From positions 682,001 through 746,000 of the forward strand of contig OZ037933.1 of assembly GCA_964035575.1 (NCBI GenBank): DNA of 64,000 nucleotides, given 5' to 3'. The notes beneath the pieces are model-generated. The model was not told the DNA's origin and made no database searches. It worked only from the letters and a program-made list of their open reading frames with translations. The first letter of the stretch is position 1. Each line of letters starts with the position of its first letter. This DNA is from Rhynchopus sp. YZ270_cl-10. Lineage: Eukaryota > Euglenozoa > Diplonemea > Diplonemida > Diplonemidae. This document shows positions 10,387 to 19,924 of this stretch, piece by piece. Position numbers and translations under genes: made by a program.

Positions 10387-11393
10387 TGGAACCCCCCTTT
10401 ACGGAGCGACAACTGGCAGAAACACGGTAGAAACACGGGGAATCGGTTAAGGCGCCACACCAAAATTGAGTTTTTTTTTGGAGAAAGTTTTCGATTTTTG
10501 TTTCTTTGGATTTATTTTTTACAAATCCTTCAATTCGGGAGGTACCCTAACTGTTCCGTCCAATTCGGTGTAATTCGGTCCATTTCGTTTTTTTTTTTTT
10601 TCGCAAAGGGAAATTTCCCCTTGTACCAGAAAAACCGAAAAAAACGAAATGAAAACCGAAAAAAACCGAAATGTTAGGGTACCTTTTTTGGTCGATTTCG
10701 TTTTTTTTCCAAAGGGGGGACCCTTTGGTCGCCGAAATTCCCCAGCCAAATTTGGTCGCAAAATCGGCCGATTTTTCAAAAATCTCAAAAAAAAAAAAAA
10801 TTTTTTTTTTTTTTCACAAGTGTTTTTGAGGCCTGCTCACTACACCCTAGGTACCCTTCTGAGACCAAAAAGTCAAAAAAAGCATGAATTGGGCTGTTTT
10901 GAGCATCTAGAGTTTATTCCCCAGCCATTTTCTGTACCACCAGTGCATTTTGTATGGGCCAGCGCCTTGTCAAAAAATCGAAAAATCTCAAAAAAAAAAA
11001 AATCCATATTTTTGGTGTTGGGTGGTGTGCCTGTATCGTTGAGGTGCATGTGGACGAACAATTATGTCATACGTTTACAAATGCAAATTGTAGCGAGAGG
11101 GACCACCACAGTTCTTTCTTCTTCTTCTTCTTCTCTCTCACTTTATATATTTTACATCAGATGGCAATCTCGAAATGGATGTAGGACTGTGTCGACAAAC
11201 TTTTTATCCCGGAAACACACTCCACGGGATGCAACTTTTGGTGGAGGCGACCCCTTTTTTCACCTTTCATGCAGGTATATACGCGTATATTACATGTACC
11301 CATGTATATATTACACTGTACACGCAGCAAATCCCTCATCCACACTCACGCAGAACCCATTTTTCTCAAAAAAAAAAAGACACGTTTTTAACT
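10387..11393. other. Gene-free repeats, including 165-bp repeat copy 2
   Basis: Bases 10387-10441 repeat 9108-9158. Bases 10808-10980 are the second copy of the 4063-4230 repeat. Between them are A/T runs and GAAAAACCGAAAAAAAC-type words. From 11080 a (CTT)n tract and short TATA-rich text precede the ATG at 11394, but no specific promoter can be claimed. Confidence 0.7.
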
Positions 11394-11885
11394 ATGTCCC
11401 GTACTTCCAGCAAGCGGACTGCGCCAGACACACGGTTGTCACCACAGGCAAAGAAAGGAAAGTCGTCTGACCTCGAGGCAGAGAATCGAATCCAGAGCAT
11501 GTTTGTGTCGTTCGCGGTCCTGGCTCTGTGGGAGGACAGACGCGCCCCTACCCTCAGTCTTCTCATTTTGTGGCTGGTGGGTAGGAGGGGGACCAGAAGA
11601 ATGCACCGAGGTCCCAGGTCCTTGAACTGGACCAAGACACAGGCGGGCAAGCTCCGTCGGCGCAAGACGCCCTGCAAACGTCCGCCCTCCGGTCGCAGTC
11701 CCATGTCTTCGCAGGATAAGGGTTGCCGATGCTGTGAGAGGAGCGTGAATCCGGTCGTGTTGATAGCCCCAGGCTGTCAAAACATAAAAAACACGGACCT
11801 AAAAGACGCGGAGGTATTCAAGCGTCCAACGGTAGGCATAGCCCTATGTGAAGGTCAATCGCGATCGATCAACGTGATCAAATAA
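11394..11885 (+). CDS. Hypothetical coding region, doubtful structure
   Basis: From ATG at 11394 an open frame runs 163 codons to a TGA. The first ~55 codons look most protein-like: a basic start (MSRTSSKRTAPDTRLSPQAK), an acidic patch, then a hydrophobic stretch. Beyond about 11560 another frame looks better (reading SQVLELDQDTGGQAPSAQDA), which suggests an intron or a decayed frame, with an acceptor-like GACCAG near 11602. I do not recognise the family. CT-rich sequence with an ACATCAG lies ~240 bp upstream. It could be a small nuclear protein, a pseudogene or chance. Confidence 0.3.
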   Translation: MSRTSSKRTAPDTRLSPQAKKGKSSDLEAENRIQSMFVSFAVLALWEDRRAPTLSLLILWLVGRRGTRRMHRGPRSLNWTKTQAGKLRRRKTPCKRPPSGRSPMSSQDKGCRCCERSVNPVVLIAPGCQNIKNTDLKDAEVFKRPTVGIALCEGQSRSINVIK

Positions 11886-12325
11886 GCGAAAAAAGTGAGG
11901 GGGGGGAAAATAAAAATCTCGGATTTTCGAGAAAAAAATTGGTCCTGCAGACAGTTGCTGTAGTTGTTGAGAATTAACCACAAAAACAAGTGTGCCCACC
12001 CTTATAGGATTTGGGCATTGTTGGTAAGAGAAATGGGTACGTGATACGCGTTGCTTAGCAGACTTGGGGTGGTAGCTAAGTCGGACATCAGTGCAGAAAC
12101 TGCATCAACAAAGTCACGTTTGACCGCCTCCCAACGCCCTTACGGTACATGAGGAGACACAAATAACCGAGGCCGTGTGACTTGAGGAACTAGGTCACAT
12201 GACATCTGCACATCCCAATAAAGGACGCTTTGTTTGCATCTCTGTAGCACGCAAAGGGAATAGAAGCCATTCTCACAGTGGCACCCCTTAGCCGCGATGC
12301 GGTAACTGAAAAGTCACGTTACATT

Positions 12326-12425
12326 ATTGGGCCATCTATGAACGGGGAGATATTTGTTCATTAGCTCTCCGTAGCGTCTCTCAGTCTGTTGCGTGTCTTA
12401 CGGAGACGATCAGAGATGGCCCAAT
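12326..12425. ncRNA. Candidate structured RNA or palindromic element
   Basis: ATTGGGCCATCT (12326-12337) is perfectly complementary to AGATGGCCCAAT (12414-12425). Inside it TCTCCGTA (12366-12373) pairs with TACGGAGA (12399-12406). This gives a 100-nt nested stem-loop just upstream of the tandem gene array. I do not recognise it as an snRNA or a spliced-leader RNA. It could equally be a small inverted-repeat element. The flanking bases 11886-12560 hold no gene I can see. Confidence 0.3.
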
Positions 12426-12560
12426 TATTCGGAATGTCAAATGGTGTCCGGGGGTACCACACTAACACCCACCTACACACACTTTCACACCATTACACCC
12501 CTTGACACATGAATTACGCCGTGCCCGGGACACCCCATCAAACCTGAAATGATTCATAAG

Positions 12561-12719
12561 TCTCAAAGGTCGCACAGTGCGGAGTATCTTCGATACTTCA
12601 AATAGAAGAAAACAACCCACCTGCATTTCACAACTTTGAATAGCACAACCCGACACAGCACAACCCACACCCACCACCACAGTTCCACCACATTCCCGTC
12701 ACACCCCCCACACTTCAAA
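12561..12719 (+). promoter_or_regulatory. Conserved 159-nt leader of the array genes
   Basis: Bases TCTCAAAGG to the ATG are almost unchanged in all five units (also before 14423, 15958, 17952 and 19925). Two small hairpins are visible: CGCA-cag-TGCG and GTATC-ttc-GATAC. In both sequence contexts the leader begins right after AG (CATAAG in unit 1, CGTTAG in the others), which is what a splice or trans-splice acceptor would look like. Such a role is inference. The in-frame upstream codons have no ATG, so the ATG-ATG pair is the chosen start. Confidence 0.45.
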
Positions 12720-13787
12720 ATGATGTCTCTTCGTTCCATTGCGCGTCAGGCGAAGTTCGTGCTCCCTGCTGTGCAGGTGGGTGCCGTGCAGATGCGCAGC
12801 AAGGTGACCAAGGCAGCAAAGAAGCCTGTGGCGAAGAAGTCTGCGTCGAAGAAGGTGTCTGCCAAGAAGGTGAAGCCGGCCAAGAAGGCAGTGAAGAAGG
12901 TCGCGAAGAAGGTTGTGAAGAAGGCAGCCAAGAAGGTTGTGAAGAAGGCCAAGAAGGTGCAGGCAAAGAAGGCAAAGAAGGTGAAGAAGATTGTGAAGAA
13001 GGCGAACAAGTCTGCCAAGAAGGCTGCCCTGAAGGCTCGTGCTGCCAAGAAGGCAGAGGTCCAGAAGGCCAAGAAGGCTGCCCTGAAGGCTCGTGTCGCC
13101 AAGGCAAAGCAGGTGAAGAAGGACAAGAAGGCTGCCCTGAAGGCTCGTGTTGCTGCGCAAGCACAGGCTGTCAAGGCCAAGAAGGCCGCCCTCAAGACTC
13201 GTGCTGCCAAGAAGAACCAGGCTGCCAAGGCCAAGAAGGCTGCCCTCAAGACTCGTCTGGCCAAGAGGAAGGAGACTGTCAAAGCCAAGAAGGCCGCCCT
13301 CAAGGCTCGTCTGACGAAGAAGAGACAGGCTGACAAGGCCAAGAAGGCTGACCTGAAGGCTCGTGTTGCCAAGAGGAAGCAGGCTGTCAAGGCCAAGAAG
13401 GCTGCCCTCAAGGCTCGTGTCAACGAGAAGAAGCAGGCAAAGAAGGACAAGAAGTCCAAGATCGCATCGAGCGGACCCATCTCCGCACGCACCCTGTTCG
13501 TCCAGAAGACGATGAAGGGAACGAAGCTGACCCTGAAGGATGTGAACACGAAGTGGGCTGTACTCTCCGCCCAGCAGCGTGGAGTGCTCGAGGCTGAGGC
13601 AGCAAAGAACAAGGCCAAGAGGACCGCCATCCGCCAGAGCCTGAAGAAGCCTGCTACCAAGTACGCACTCTTCACGAAGGAGCACTTCCCCGCTGAGTAC
13701 ACGGCTGCCCTGAAGTCTGGCCTTCCCCGCAAGGAGGCCTTCGCGACTGCGACACGTGCTGTGGCGAAGAAGTACCGTTCCCAGTGA
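12720..13787 (+). CDS. Mitochondrial H1-like/HMG-box-like basic protein, copy 1
   Basis: A 355-residue, very Lys/Ala-rich protein. Residues 1-28 (MMSLRSIARQAKFVLPAVQV then RSK) form a basic, amphipathic, acid-free leader typical of mitochondrial import. Residues ~29-99 are AKK/VKK repeats like an H1 tail. Residues ~100-243 are eight 18-residue modules of the form KKAALKARVAKxxQxxKA. Residues 250-355 hold two segments with HMG-box character (SARTLFVQKTMKG...KW..LS and TKYALFTKEHFPAEY). Known kinetoplast-associated proteins combine such features to compact mitochondrial DNA, so a nucleoid-packaging role is inferred. A nuclear H1/HMG protein is the main alternative. Confidence 0.8.
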   Translation: MMSLRSIARQAKFVLPAVQVGAVQMRSKVTKAAKKPVAKKSASKKVSAKKVKPAKKAVKKVAKKVVKKAAKKVVKKAKKVQAKKAKKVKKIVKKANKSAKKAALKARAAKKAEVQKAKKAALKARVAKAKQVKKDKKAALKARVAAQAQAVKAKKAALKTRAAKKNQAAKAKKAALKTRLAKRKETVKAKKAALKARLTKKRQADKAKKADLKARVAKRKQAVKAKKAALKARVNEKKQAKKDKKSKIASSGPISARTLFVQKTMKGTKLTLKDVNTKWAVLSAQQRGVLEAEAAKNKAKRTAIRQSLKKPATKYALFTKEHFPAEYTAALKSGLPRKEAFATATRAVAKKYRSQ

Positions 13788-14263
13788 AGTGTCTGGTGAC
13801 GTATTGATGCAACCCTGTTGCAGGTCAAGGAGGCCTGCTGCAAGCAGTGGTTGTGTTGTTTGTTTTGATTGATGTCTTAATCATTCAAGTTTTACTGTTT
13901 GACTCTCTGTTTATTTTATTTTATTTTATTTTATTGCTTTTGTACAGTTATGATGTTTTGTGCGGACTGTGAACAGACACAGTGTGTTGTCGTGTTGTTA
14001 TTGTCAAGAGGAATACTGCTGCCACTTGTCTGCTCATTTGTTCATGTTCGCCCAGTTCCCCTTTTCCCTCCCCACCACGTTGCGTGACGAGAATGTCCAG
14101 TTTGGGTGTAGACGGTCTCGTGCGCTCTCATGATCCTGTTGTGTCAGGTCAGATTTGTTTTGCATTTTTTTTTTCCAGTGGCCCTTTCTTCGTTTTGTGG
14201 CTTTCATTCTCTTTTGAGTGTGTGAAGAAGAGAGTTTGTTGAAAGCCTTCATTGGTTCGTTAG
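13788..14263 (+). other. 3' and intergenic region of the array unit
   Basis: The same text follows each gene (also 15356-15798, 17317-17792 and 19290-19765). It starts with GTGTCTGGTGACGTATTGAT, then a CTGCT-gca-AGCAG hairpin, a (TTTTA)n tract, and later a run of 9-10 T ending in TCCAG before GTGGCCCTTTC. The T-run with CAG resembles a splice acceptor or processing signal between tandem transcripts. No polyadenylation motif of the animal type is obvious. Confidence 0.5.
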
Positions 14264-14422
14264 TCTCAAAGGTCGCACAGTGCGGAGTATCTTCGATACT
14301 TCAAATAGAAGAAAACAACCCACCTGCATTTCACAACTTTGAATAGCACAACCCGACACAGCACAACCCACACCCACCACCACAGTTCCACCACATTCCC
14401 GTCACACCCCCCACACTTCAAA

Positions 14423-15355
14423 ATGATGTCTCTTCGTTCCATTGCGCGTCAGGCGAAGTTCGTGCTCCCTGCTGTGCAGGTGGGTGCCGTGCAGATGCGC
14501 AGCAAGGTGACCAAGGCAGCAAAGAAGCCTGTGGCGAAGAAGTCTGCGTCGAAGAAGGTGTCTGCCAAGAAGGTGAAGCCGGCCAAGAAGATTGCGAAGA
14601 AGGCTGTTCTCAAGGCTCGCTCTGCTGCTCAGGCACAGGCTCTCAAGTACAAGAGTGTTGCCCTGATGGCTCGGGCTGCTGCGAAGGCACAGGCTATTAA
14701 GACCAGGCGAGCTGCCCTGAAGGCTCGTGTTGCTAAGAGGAAGCAGGCTGACAAGGACAAGAAGGCTGCCCTTAAGGCTCGTGTTGCTAAGAGGAAGCAG
14801 GCTGACAAGGCCAAGAAGGCCGCTCTCAAGGCTCGTGCTGCTAAGAAGGCACAAGCTGTCAAGGTGAGGAAGGCTGCTGTCCAGGCTCGTGTTACCATGA
14901 GGTTGCAGGCGAAGAAGACAAAGAAGGCTGCCCTCAACGCTCTTCTGGCGAAGAGGAAGCAGGCTGTCAAGGCCAAGAAGGCTGCCCTCATGGCTCGTGT
15001 CAACGAGAAGAAGGCCAAGAAGGCCAAGATCGCATCGAGCGGACCCATCACCGCACGCAACCTGTTCGTCCAGAAGACGATGAAGGGAACGAAGCTGACC
15101 CTGAAGGACGTGTCCACGAAGTGGACAGCACTCTCCACCCAGCAGCGTGGAGTGCTCGAGGCTGAGGCAGCAAAGAACAAGGCCAAGAGGACCACCATCC
15201 GCCAGAGCCTGAAGAAGCCTGCTACCAAGTACGCACTCTTCACGAAGAAGCACTTCACCGCTGAGTACACGGCTGCCATGAAGTCTGGCCTTCCCCGCAA
15301 GGAGGCCTTCGCGACTGCGACACGTGCTGTGGCGAAGAAGTACCGTTCCCAGTGA
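14423..15355 (+). CDS. Mitochondrial H1-like/HMG-box-like basic protein, copy 2
   Basis: At 310 residues this is the shortest intact paralogue. The first ~53 residues, including the presumed import leader, match copy 1. The ~43-residue VKK/AKK block that follows in the other copies is missing, so the sequence passes straight to about eight 18-residue modules. These are the most diverged in the array (for example KSVALMARAAAKAQAIKT and RKAAVQARVTMRLQAKKT), with several lysines lost. The C-terminal ~105 residues keep the two HMG-like segments with few changes (ITARNLFVQKTMKG, KKHFTAEYTAAMKSG). It may be a specialised or older variant. Confidence 0.8.
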   Translation: MMSLRSIARQAKFVLPAVQVGAVQMRSKVTKAAKKPVAKKSASKKVSAKKVKPAKKIAKKAVLKARSAAQAQALKYKSVALMARAAAKAQAIKTRRAALKARVAKRKQADKDKKAALKARVAKRKQADKAKKAALKARAAKKAQAVKVRKAAVQARVTMRLQAKKTKKAALNALLAKRKQAVKAKKAALMARVNEKKAKKAKIASSGPITARNLFVQKTMKGTKLTLKDVSTKWTALSTQQRGVLEAEAAKNKAKRTTIRQSLKKPATKYALFTKKHFTAEYTAAMKSGLPRKEAFATATRAVAKKYRSQ

Positions 15356-15957
15356 AGTGTCTGGTGACGTATTGATGCAACCCTGTTGCAGGTCAAGGAG
15401 GCCTGCTGCAAGCAGTGGTTGTGTTGTTTGGTTTGATTGATGTGATTCTCATTTAAAGTTGAATTTTTGTGTTGTTCGCTTTCAAGTTCTTTTTATTTTT
15501 TTTGCTTTTGTACAGTTATGATGTTTTGTGCGGACTGTGAACAGACACAGTGTGTTGTTGTATTGTTGTCAAGCGCAATACTGCTGCCACTTGTCTGTTC
15601 AATTGTTCATCGCCCAGTTCCCGTTTTCCCTCCCCACCACATGTAGAAGGCGTAGTGCGTTCTCGCGATCCTGTTGTGTCAGGTCAGATTTGTTTTGCAT
15701 TTTTTTTTTCCAGTGGCCCTTTCTTCGTTTTGTGGCTTTCATTCTCTTTTGAGTGTGTGAAGAAGAGAGTTTGTTGAAAGCCTTCATTGGTTCGTTAGTC
15801 TCAAAGGTCGCACAGTGCGGAGTATCTTCGATACTTCAAATAGAAGAAAACAACCCACCTGCATTTCACAACTTTGAATAGCACAACCCGACACAGCACA
15901 ACCCACACCCACCACCACAGTTCCACCACATTCCCGTCACACCCTCCACACTTCAAA

Positions 15958-17316
15958 ATGATGTCTCTTCGTTCCATTGCGCGCCAGGCGAAGTTCGTGC
16001 TCCCTGCTGTGCAGGTGGGTGCCGTGCAGATGCGCAGCAAGGTGACCAAGGCAGCAAAGAAGCCTGTGGCGAAGAAGTCTGCGTCGAAGAAGGTGTCTGC
16101 CAAGAAGGTGAAGCCGGCCAAGAAGGCAGTGAAGAAGGTCGCGAAGAAGGTTGTGAAGAAGGCAGCCAAGAAGGTTGTGAAGAAGGCCAAGAAGGTGCAG
16201 GCAAAGAAGGCAAAGAAGGTGAAGAAGATTGTGAAGAAGGCGAACAAGTCTGCCAAGAAGGCTGCCCTGAAGGCTCGTGCTGCCAAGAAGGCACAGGTCC
16301 AGAAGGCCAAGAAGGCTGCCCTGAAGGCTCGTGTTGCCAAGAAGAACGAGGCGAAGAAGGCAAAGAAGGCTGCACTGAAGGCTCGTGCTGCCAAGAAGGC
16401 ACAAGTCAAGATGGCCAAGAAAGCCGCCCTGAAGGCTCGTGTTGCTGCGAAGGCACAGGCTGTCAAGGCCAAGAAGGCTGCTCTCAAGGCTCGTGTTGCC
16501 AAGAAGGCACAGGTCCAGAAGGCCAAGAAGGCTGCCCTGAGGGCTCGTGTTGCGAAGAAGGCACAAGCTGTCAAGGCCAAGAAGGCTGCTGCCAAGTCCA
16601 AGAAGGCTGCCCTGAAGGCTCGTGTTGCGAAGGCAAAGCAGGTGAAGAAGGCAAGGAAGGCTGCCCTGAAGGCTCGTGTTGCCAAGAAGAACCAGGCTGT
16701 CAAGGCCAAGAAGGCTGCCCTGAAGGCTCGTGTTGCGAAGGCAAAGCAGGTGAAGAAGGCAAGGAAGGCTGCCCTGAAGGCTCGTGTTGCCAAGAAGAAC
16801 CAGGCTGCCAAGGCCAAGAAGGCTGCCCTGAGGGCTCGTGTTGCGAAGAGGAACGTGGCCGCCAAGGTCAAGAAGGCTGCCCTGAGGGCTCGTGTTGCCA
16901 AGAGGAAGCAGGCTGTCAAGGCCAAGAAGGCTGCCCTCAAGGCTCGTGTCAACGAGAAGAAGCAGGCAAAGAAGGACAAGAAGTCCAAGATCGCATCGAG
17001 CGGACCTGTGTCCGCACGCACCCTGTTCGTCCAGAAGACGATGAAGGGAACGAAGCTGACCCTGAAGGATGTGAACACGAAGTGGACAGCACTCTCCACC
17101 CAGCAGCGTGGAGTGTTCGAGGCTGAGGCAGCAAAGAACAAGGCCAAGAGGACCGCCATCCGCCAGAGCCTGAAGAAGCCTGCTACCAAGTACGCACTCT
17201 TCGTGAAGAAGCACTTCACCGCTGAGTACACGGCTGCCATGAAGTCTGGCCTTCCCCGCAAGGAGGCCTTCGCGACTGCGACACGTGCTGTGGCGAAGAA
17301 GTACCGTTCCCAGTGA
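15958..17316 (+). CDS. Mitochondrial H1-like/HMG-box-like basic protein, copy 3
   Basis: A 452-residue paralogue with the same presumed import leader and the full ~45-residue VKK/AKK block. It has about thirteen 18-residue modules, one carrying a 7-residue insertion (KKAAAKSKKAALKAR). Neighbouring modules recur in pairs, such as KxKQVKKA followed by KKNQAVKA, the mark of unequal crossing-over within the gene. The C-terminal domain differs from copy 1 at only a few residues (PVSARTLF, FVKKHFTAEY). The TGA is followed by the same 3' region as its neighbours. Confidence 0.8.
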   Translation: MMSLRSIARQAKFVLPAVQVGAVQMRSKVTKAAKKPVAKKSASKKVSAKKVKPAKKAVKKVAKKVVKKAAKKVVKKAKKVQAKKAKKVKKIVKKANKSAKKAALKARAAKKAQVQKAKKAALKARVAKKNEAKKAKKAALKARAAKKAQVKMAKKAALKARVAAKAQAVKAKKAALKARVAKKAQVQKAKKAALRARVAKKAQAVKAKKAAAKSKKAALKARVAKAKQVKKARKAALKARVAKKNQAVKAKKAALKARVAKAKQVKKARKAALKARVAKKNQAAKAKKAALRARVAKRNVAAKVKKAALRARVAKRKQAVKAKKAALKARVNEKKQAKKDKKSKIASSGPVSARTLFVQKTMKGTKLTLKDVNTKWTALSTQQRGVFEAEAAKNKAKRTAIRQSLKKPATKYALFVKKHFTAEYTAAMKSGLPRKEAFATATRAVAKKYRSQ

Positions 17317-17951
17317 AGTGTCTGGTGACGTATTGATGCAACCCTGTTGCAGGTCAAGGAGGCCTGCTGCAAGCAGTGGTTGCGTTGTTTGGTTTGATTG
17401 ATGTCTTAATCATTCAAGTTTTACTGTTTGACTCTCTGTTTATTTTATTTTATTTTATTTTATTGCTTTTGTACAGTTATGATGTTTTGTGCGGACTGTG
17501 AACAGACACAGTGTGTTGTCGTGTTGTTATTGTCAAGAGGAATACTGCTGCCACTTGTCTGCTCATTTGTTCATGTTCGCCCAGTTCCCCTTTTCCCTCC
17601 CCACCACGTTGTGTGACGAGAATGTCCAGTTTGGGTGTAGATGGTCTCGTGCGCTCTCATGATCCTGTTGTGTCAGGTCAGATTTGTTTTGCTTTTTTTT
17701 TTTCCAGTGGCCCTTTCTTCGTTTTGTGGCTTTCATTCTCTTTTGAGTGTGTGAAGAAGAGAGTTTGTTGAAAGCCTTCATTGGTTCGTTAGTCTCAAAG
17801 GTCGCACAGTGCGGAGTATCTTCGATACTTCAAATAGAAGAAAACAACCCACCTGCATTTCACAACTTTGAATAGCACAACCCGACACAGCACAACCCAC
17901 ACCCACCACCACAGTTCCACCACATTCCCGTCACACCCTCCACACTTCAAA

Positions 17952-19289
17952 ATGATGTCTCTTCGTTCCATTGCGCGTCAGGCGAAGTTCGTGCTCCCTG
18001 CTGTGCAGGTGGGTGCCGTGCAGATGCGCAGCAAGGTGACCAAGGCAGCAAAGAAGCCTGTGGCGAAGAAGTCTGCGTCGAAGAAGGTGTCTGCCAAGAA
18101 GGTGAAGCCGGCCAAGAAGGCAGTGAAGAAGGTCGCGAAGAAGGTTGTGAAGAAGGCAGCCAAGAAGGTTGTGAAGAAGGCCAAGAAGGTGCAGGCAAAG
18201 AAGGCAAAGAAGGTGAAGAAGATTGTGAAGAAGGCGAACAAGTCTGCCAAGAAGGCTGCCCTGAAGGCTCGTGCTGCCAAGAAGGCACAGGTCCAGAAGG
18301 CCAAGAAGGCTGCCCTTAAGGCTCGTGTTGCCAAGAAGAACGAGGCGAAGAAGGCAAAGAAGGCTGCACTGAAGGCTCGTGTTGCCAAGAAGGCACAAGT
18401 CAAGATGGCCAAGAAGGCTGCCCTCAAGGCTCGTGTTGCCAAGAAGAACGAGGCGAAGAAGGCAAAGAAGGCCGCCCTGAAGGCTCGTGTTGCTGCGAAG
18501 GCACAGGCTGTCAAGGCCAAGAAGGCCGCTCTCAAGGCTCGTGCTGCGAAGGCAAAGCAGGTGAAGAAGGCCAAGAAGGCTGCCCTGAAGGCTCGTGTTG
18601 CCAAGAAGAACGAGGCGAAGAAGGCAAAGAAGGCTGCCCTGAAGGCTCGTGCTGGAAAGAAGGCACAAGTCAAGAAGGCCAAGAAGGCCGCCCTGAAGGC
18701 TCGCACTGCTGCGAAGGCACAGGCTGTCAAGGCTAAGAAGGCTGCTCTCAAGGCTCGTACTGCTAAGGCAAAGCAGGTCAAGAAGGACAAGAAGGCTGCC
18801 CTGAAGGCTCGTGTTGCCAAGAAGAACCAGGCTGTCAAGGCCAAGAAGGCTGCCGTCAGGGCTCGTCTGGCGAAGAAGAGACAGGCTGCCAAGGCCAAGA
18901 AGGCTGCGCTCAAGGCTCGTGTCAACGAGAAGAAGCAGGCAAAGAAGGACAAGAAGTCCAAGATCGCATCGAGCGGACCTGTGTCCGCACGCACCCTGTT
19001 CGTCCAGAAGACGATGAAGGGAACGAAGCTGACCCTGAAGGATGTGAACACGAAGTGGACAGCACTCTCCACCCAGCAGCGTGGAGTGTTCGAGGCTGAG
19101 GCAGCAAAGAACAAGGCCAAGAGGACCACCATCCGCCAGAGCCTGAAGAAGCCTGCTACCAAGTACGCACTCTTCACGAAGAAGCACTTCCCCGCTGAGT
19201 ACACGGCTGCCATGAAGTCTGGCCTTCCCCGCAAGGAGGCCTTCGCGACTGCGACACGTGCTGTGGCGAAGAAGTACCGTTCCCAGTGA
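17952..19289 (+). CDS. Mitochondrial H1-like/HMG-box-like basic protein, copy 4
   Basis: A 445-residue paralogue, closest to copy 3, with the same leader, VKK/AKK block and about thirteen 18-residue modules in a different order. Modules with NEAKKA occur three times and RTAAKAQAVKA-type modules are present. The C-terminal HMG-like domain is retained. Together with copies 1-3 this suggests ongoing homogenisation of the ends and free drift of the repeat number. A highly expressed product is likely, because tandem arrays with uniform GCC/AAG codon use are typical of such genes in protists. Confidence 0.8.
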   Translation: MMSLRSIARQAKFVLPAVQVGAVQMRSKVTKAAKKPVAKKSASKKVSAKKVKPAKKAVKKVAKKVVKKAAKKVVKKAKKVQAKKAKKVKKIVKKANKSAKKAALKARAAKKAQVQKAKKAALKARVAKKNEAKKAKKAALKARVAKKAQVKMAKKAALKARVAKKNEAKKAKKAALKARVAAKAQAVKAKKAALKARAAKAKQVKKAKKAALKARVAKKNEAKKAKKAALKARAGKKAQVKKAKKAALKARTAAKAQAVKAKKAALKARTAKAKQVKKDKKAALKARVAKKNQAVKAKKAAVRARLAKKRQAAKAKKAALKARVNEKKQAKKDKKSKIASSGPVSARTLFVQKTMKGTKLTLKDVNTKWTALSTQQRGVFEAEAAKNKAKRTTIRQSLKKPATKYALFTKKHFPAEYTAAMKSGLPRKEAFATATRAVAKKYRSQ

Positions 19290-19924
19290 AGTGTCTGGTG
19301 ACGTATTGATGCAACCCTGTTGCAGGTCAAGGAGGCCTGCTGCAAGCAGTGGTTGTGTTGTTTGGTTTGATTGATGTCTTAATCATTCAAGTTTTACTGT
19401 TTGACTCTCTGTTTATTTTATTTTATTTTATTTTTTTGCTTTTGTACAGTTATGATGTTTTGTGCGGACTGTGAACAGACACAGTGTGTTGTCGTGTTGT
19501 TATTGTCAAGAGGAATACTGCTGCCACTTGTCTGCTCATTTGTTCATGTTCGCCCAGTTCCCCTTTTCCCTCCCCACCACGTTGTGTGACGAGAATGTCC
19601 AGTTTGGGTGTAGACGGTCTCGTGCGCTCTCATGACCCTGTTGTGTCAGGTCAGATTTGTTTTGCATTTTTTTTTTCCAGTGGCCCTTTCTTCGTTTTGT
19701 GGCTTTCATTCTCTTTTGAGTGTGTGCAGAAGAGAGTTTGTTGAAAGCCTTCATTGGTTCGTTAGTCTCAAAGGTCGCACAGTGCGGAGTATCTTCGATA
19801 CTTCAAATAGAAGAAAACAACCCACCTGCATTTCACAACTTTGAATAGCACAACCCGACACAGCACAACCCACACCCACCACCACAGTTCCACCACATTC
19901 CCGTCACACCCTCCACACTTCAAA

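Noticed and set aside
9599-10450. ORFs of 131-244 codons with SIHSIH, VYTVYT or CILCIL peptides
   Set aside because: The 9-bp satellite keeps every frame open. There is no protein-like sequence outside the array.
12699-19345. Long minus-strand and shifted-frame ORFs across the tandem gene array (up to 523 codons)
   Set aside because: They are shadows of the repetitive GCC/AAG codons of the + strand genes. They read as Leu- or Ala/Phe-rich repeats and only exist where the 54-bp modules repeat.
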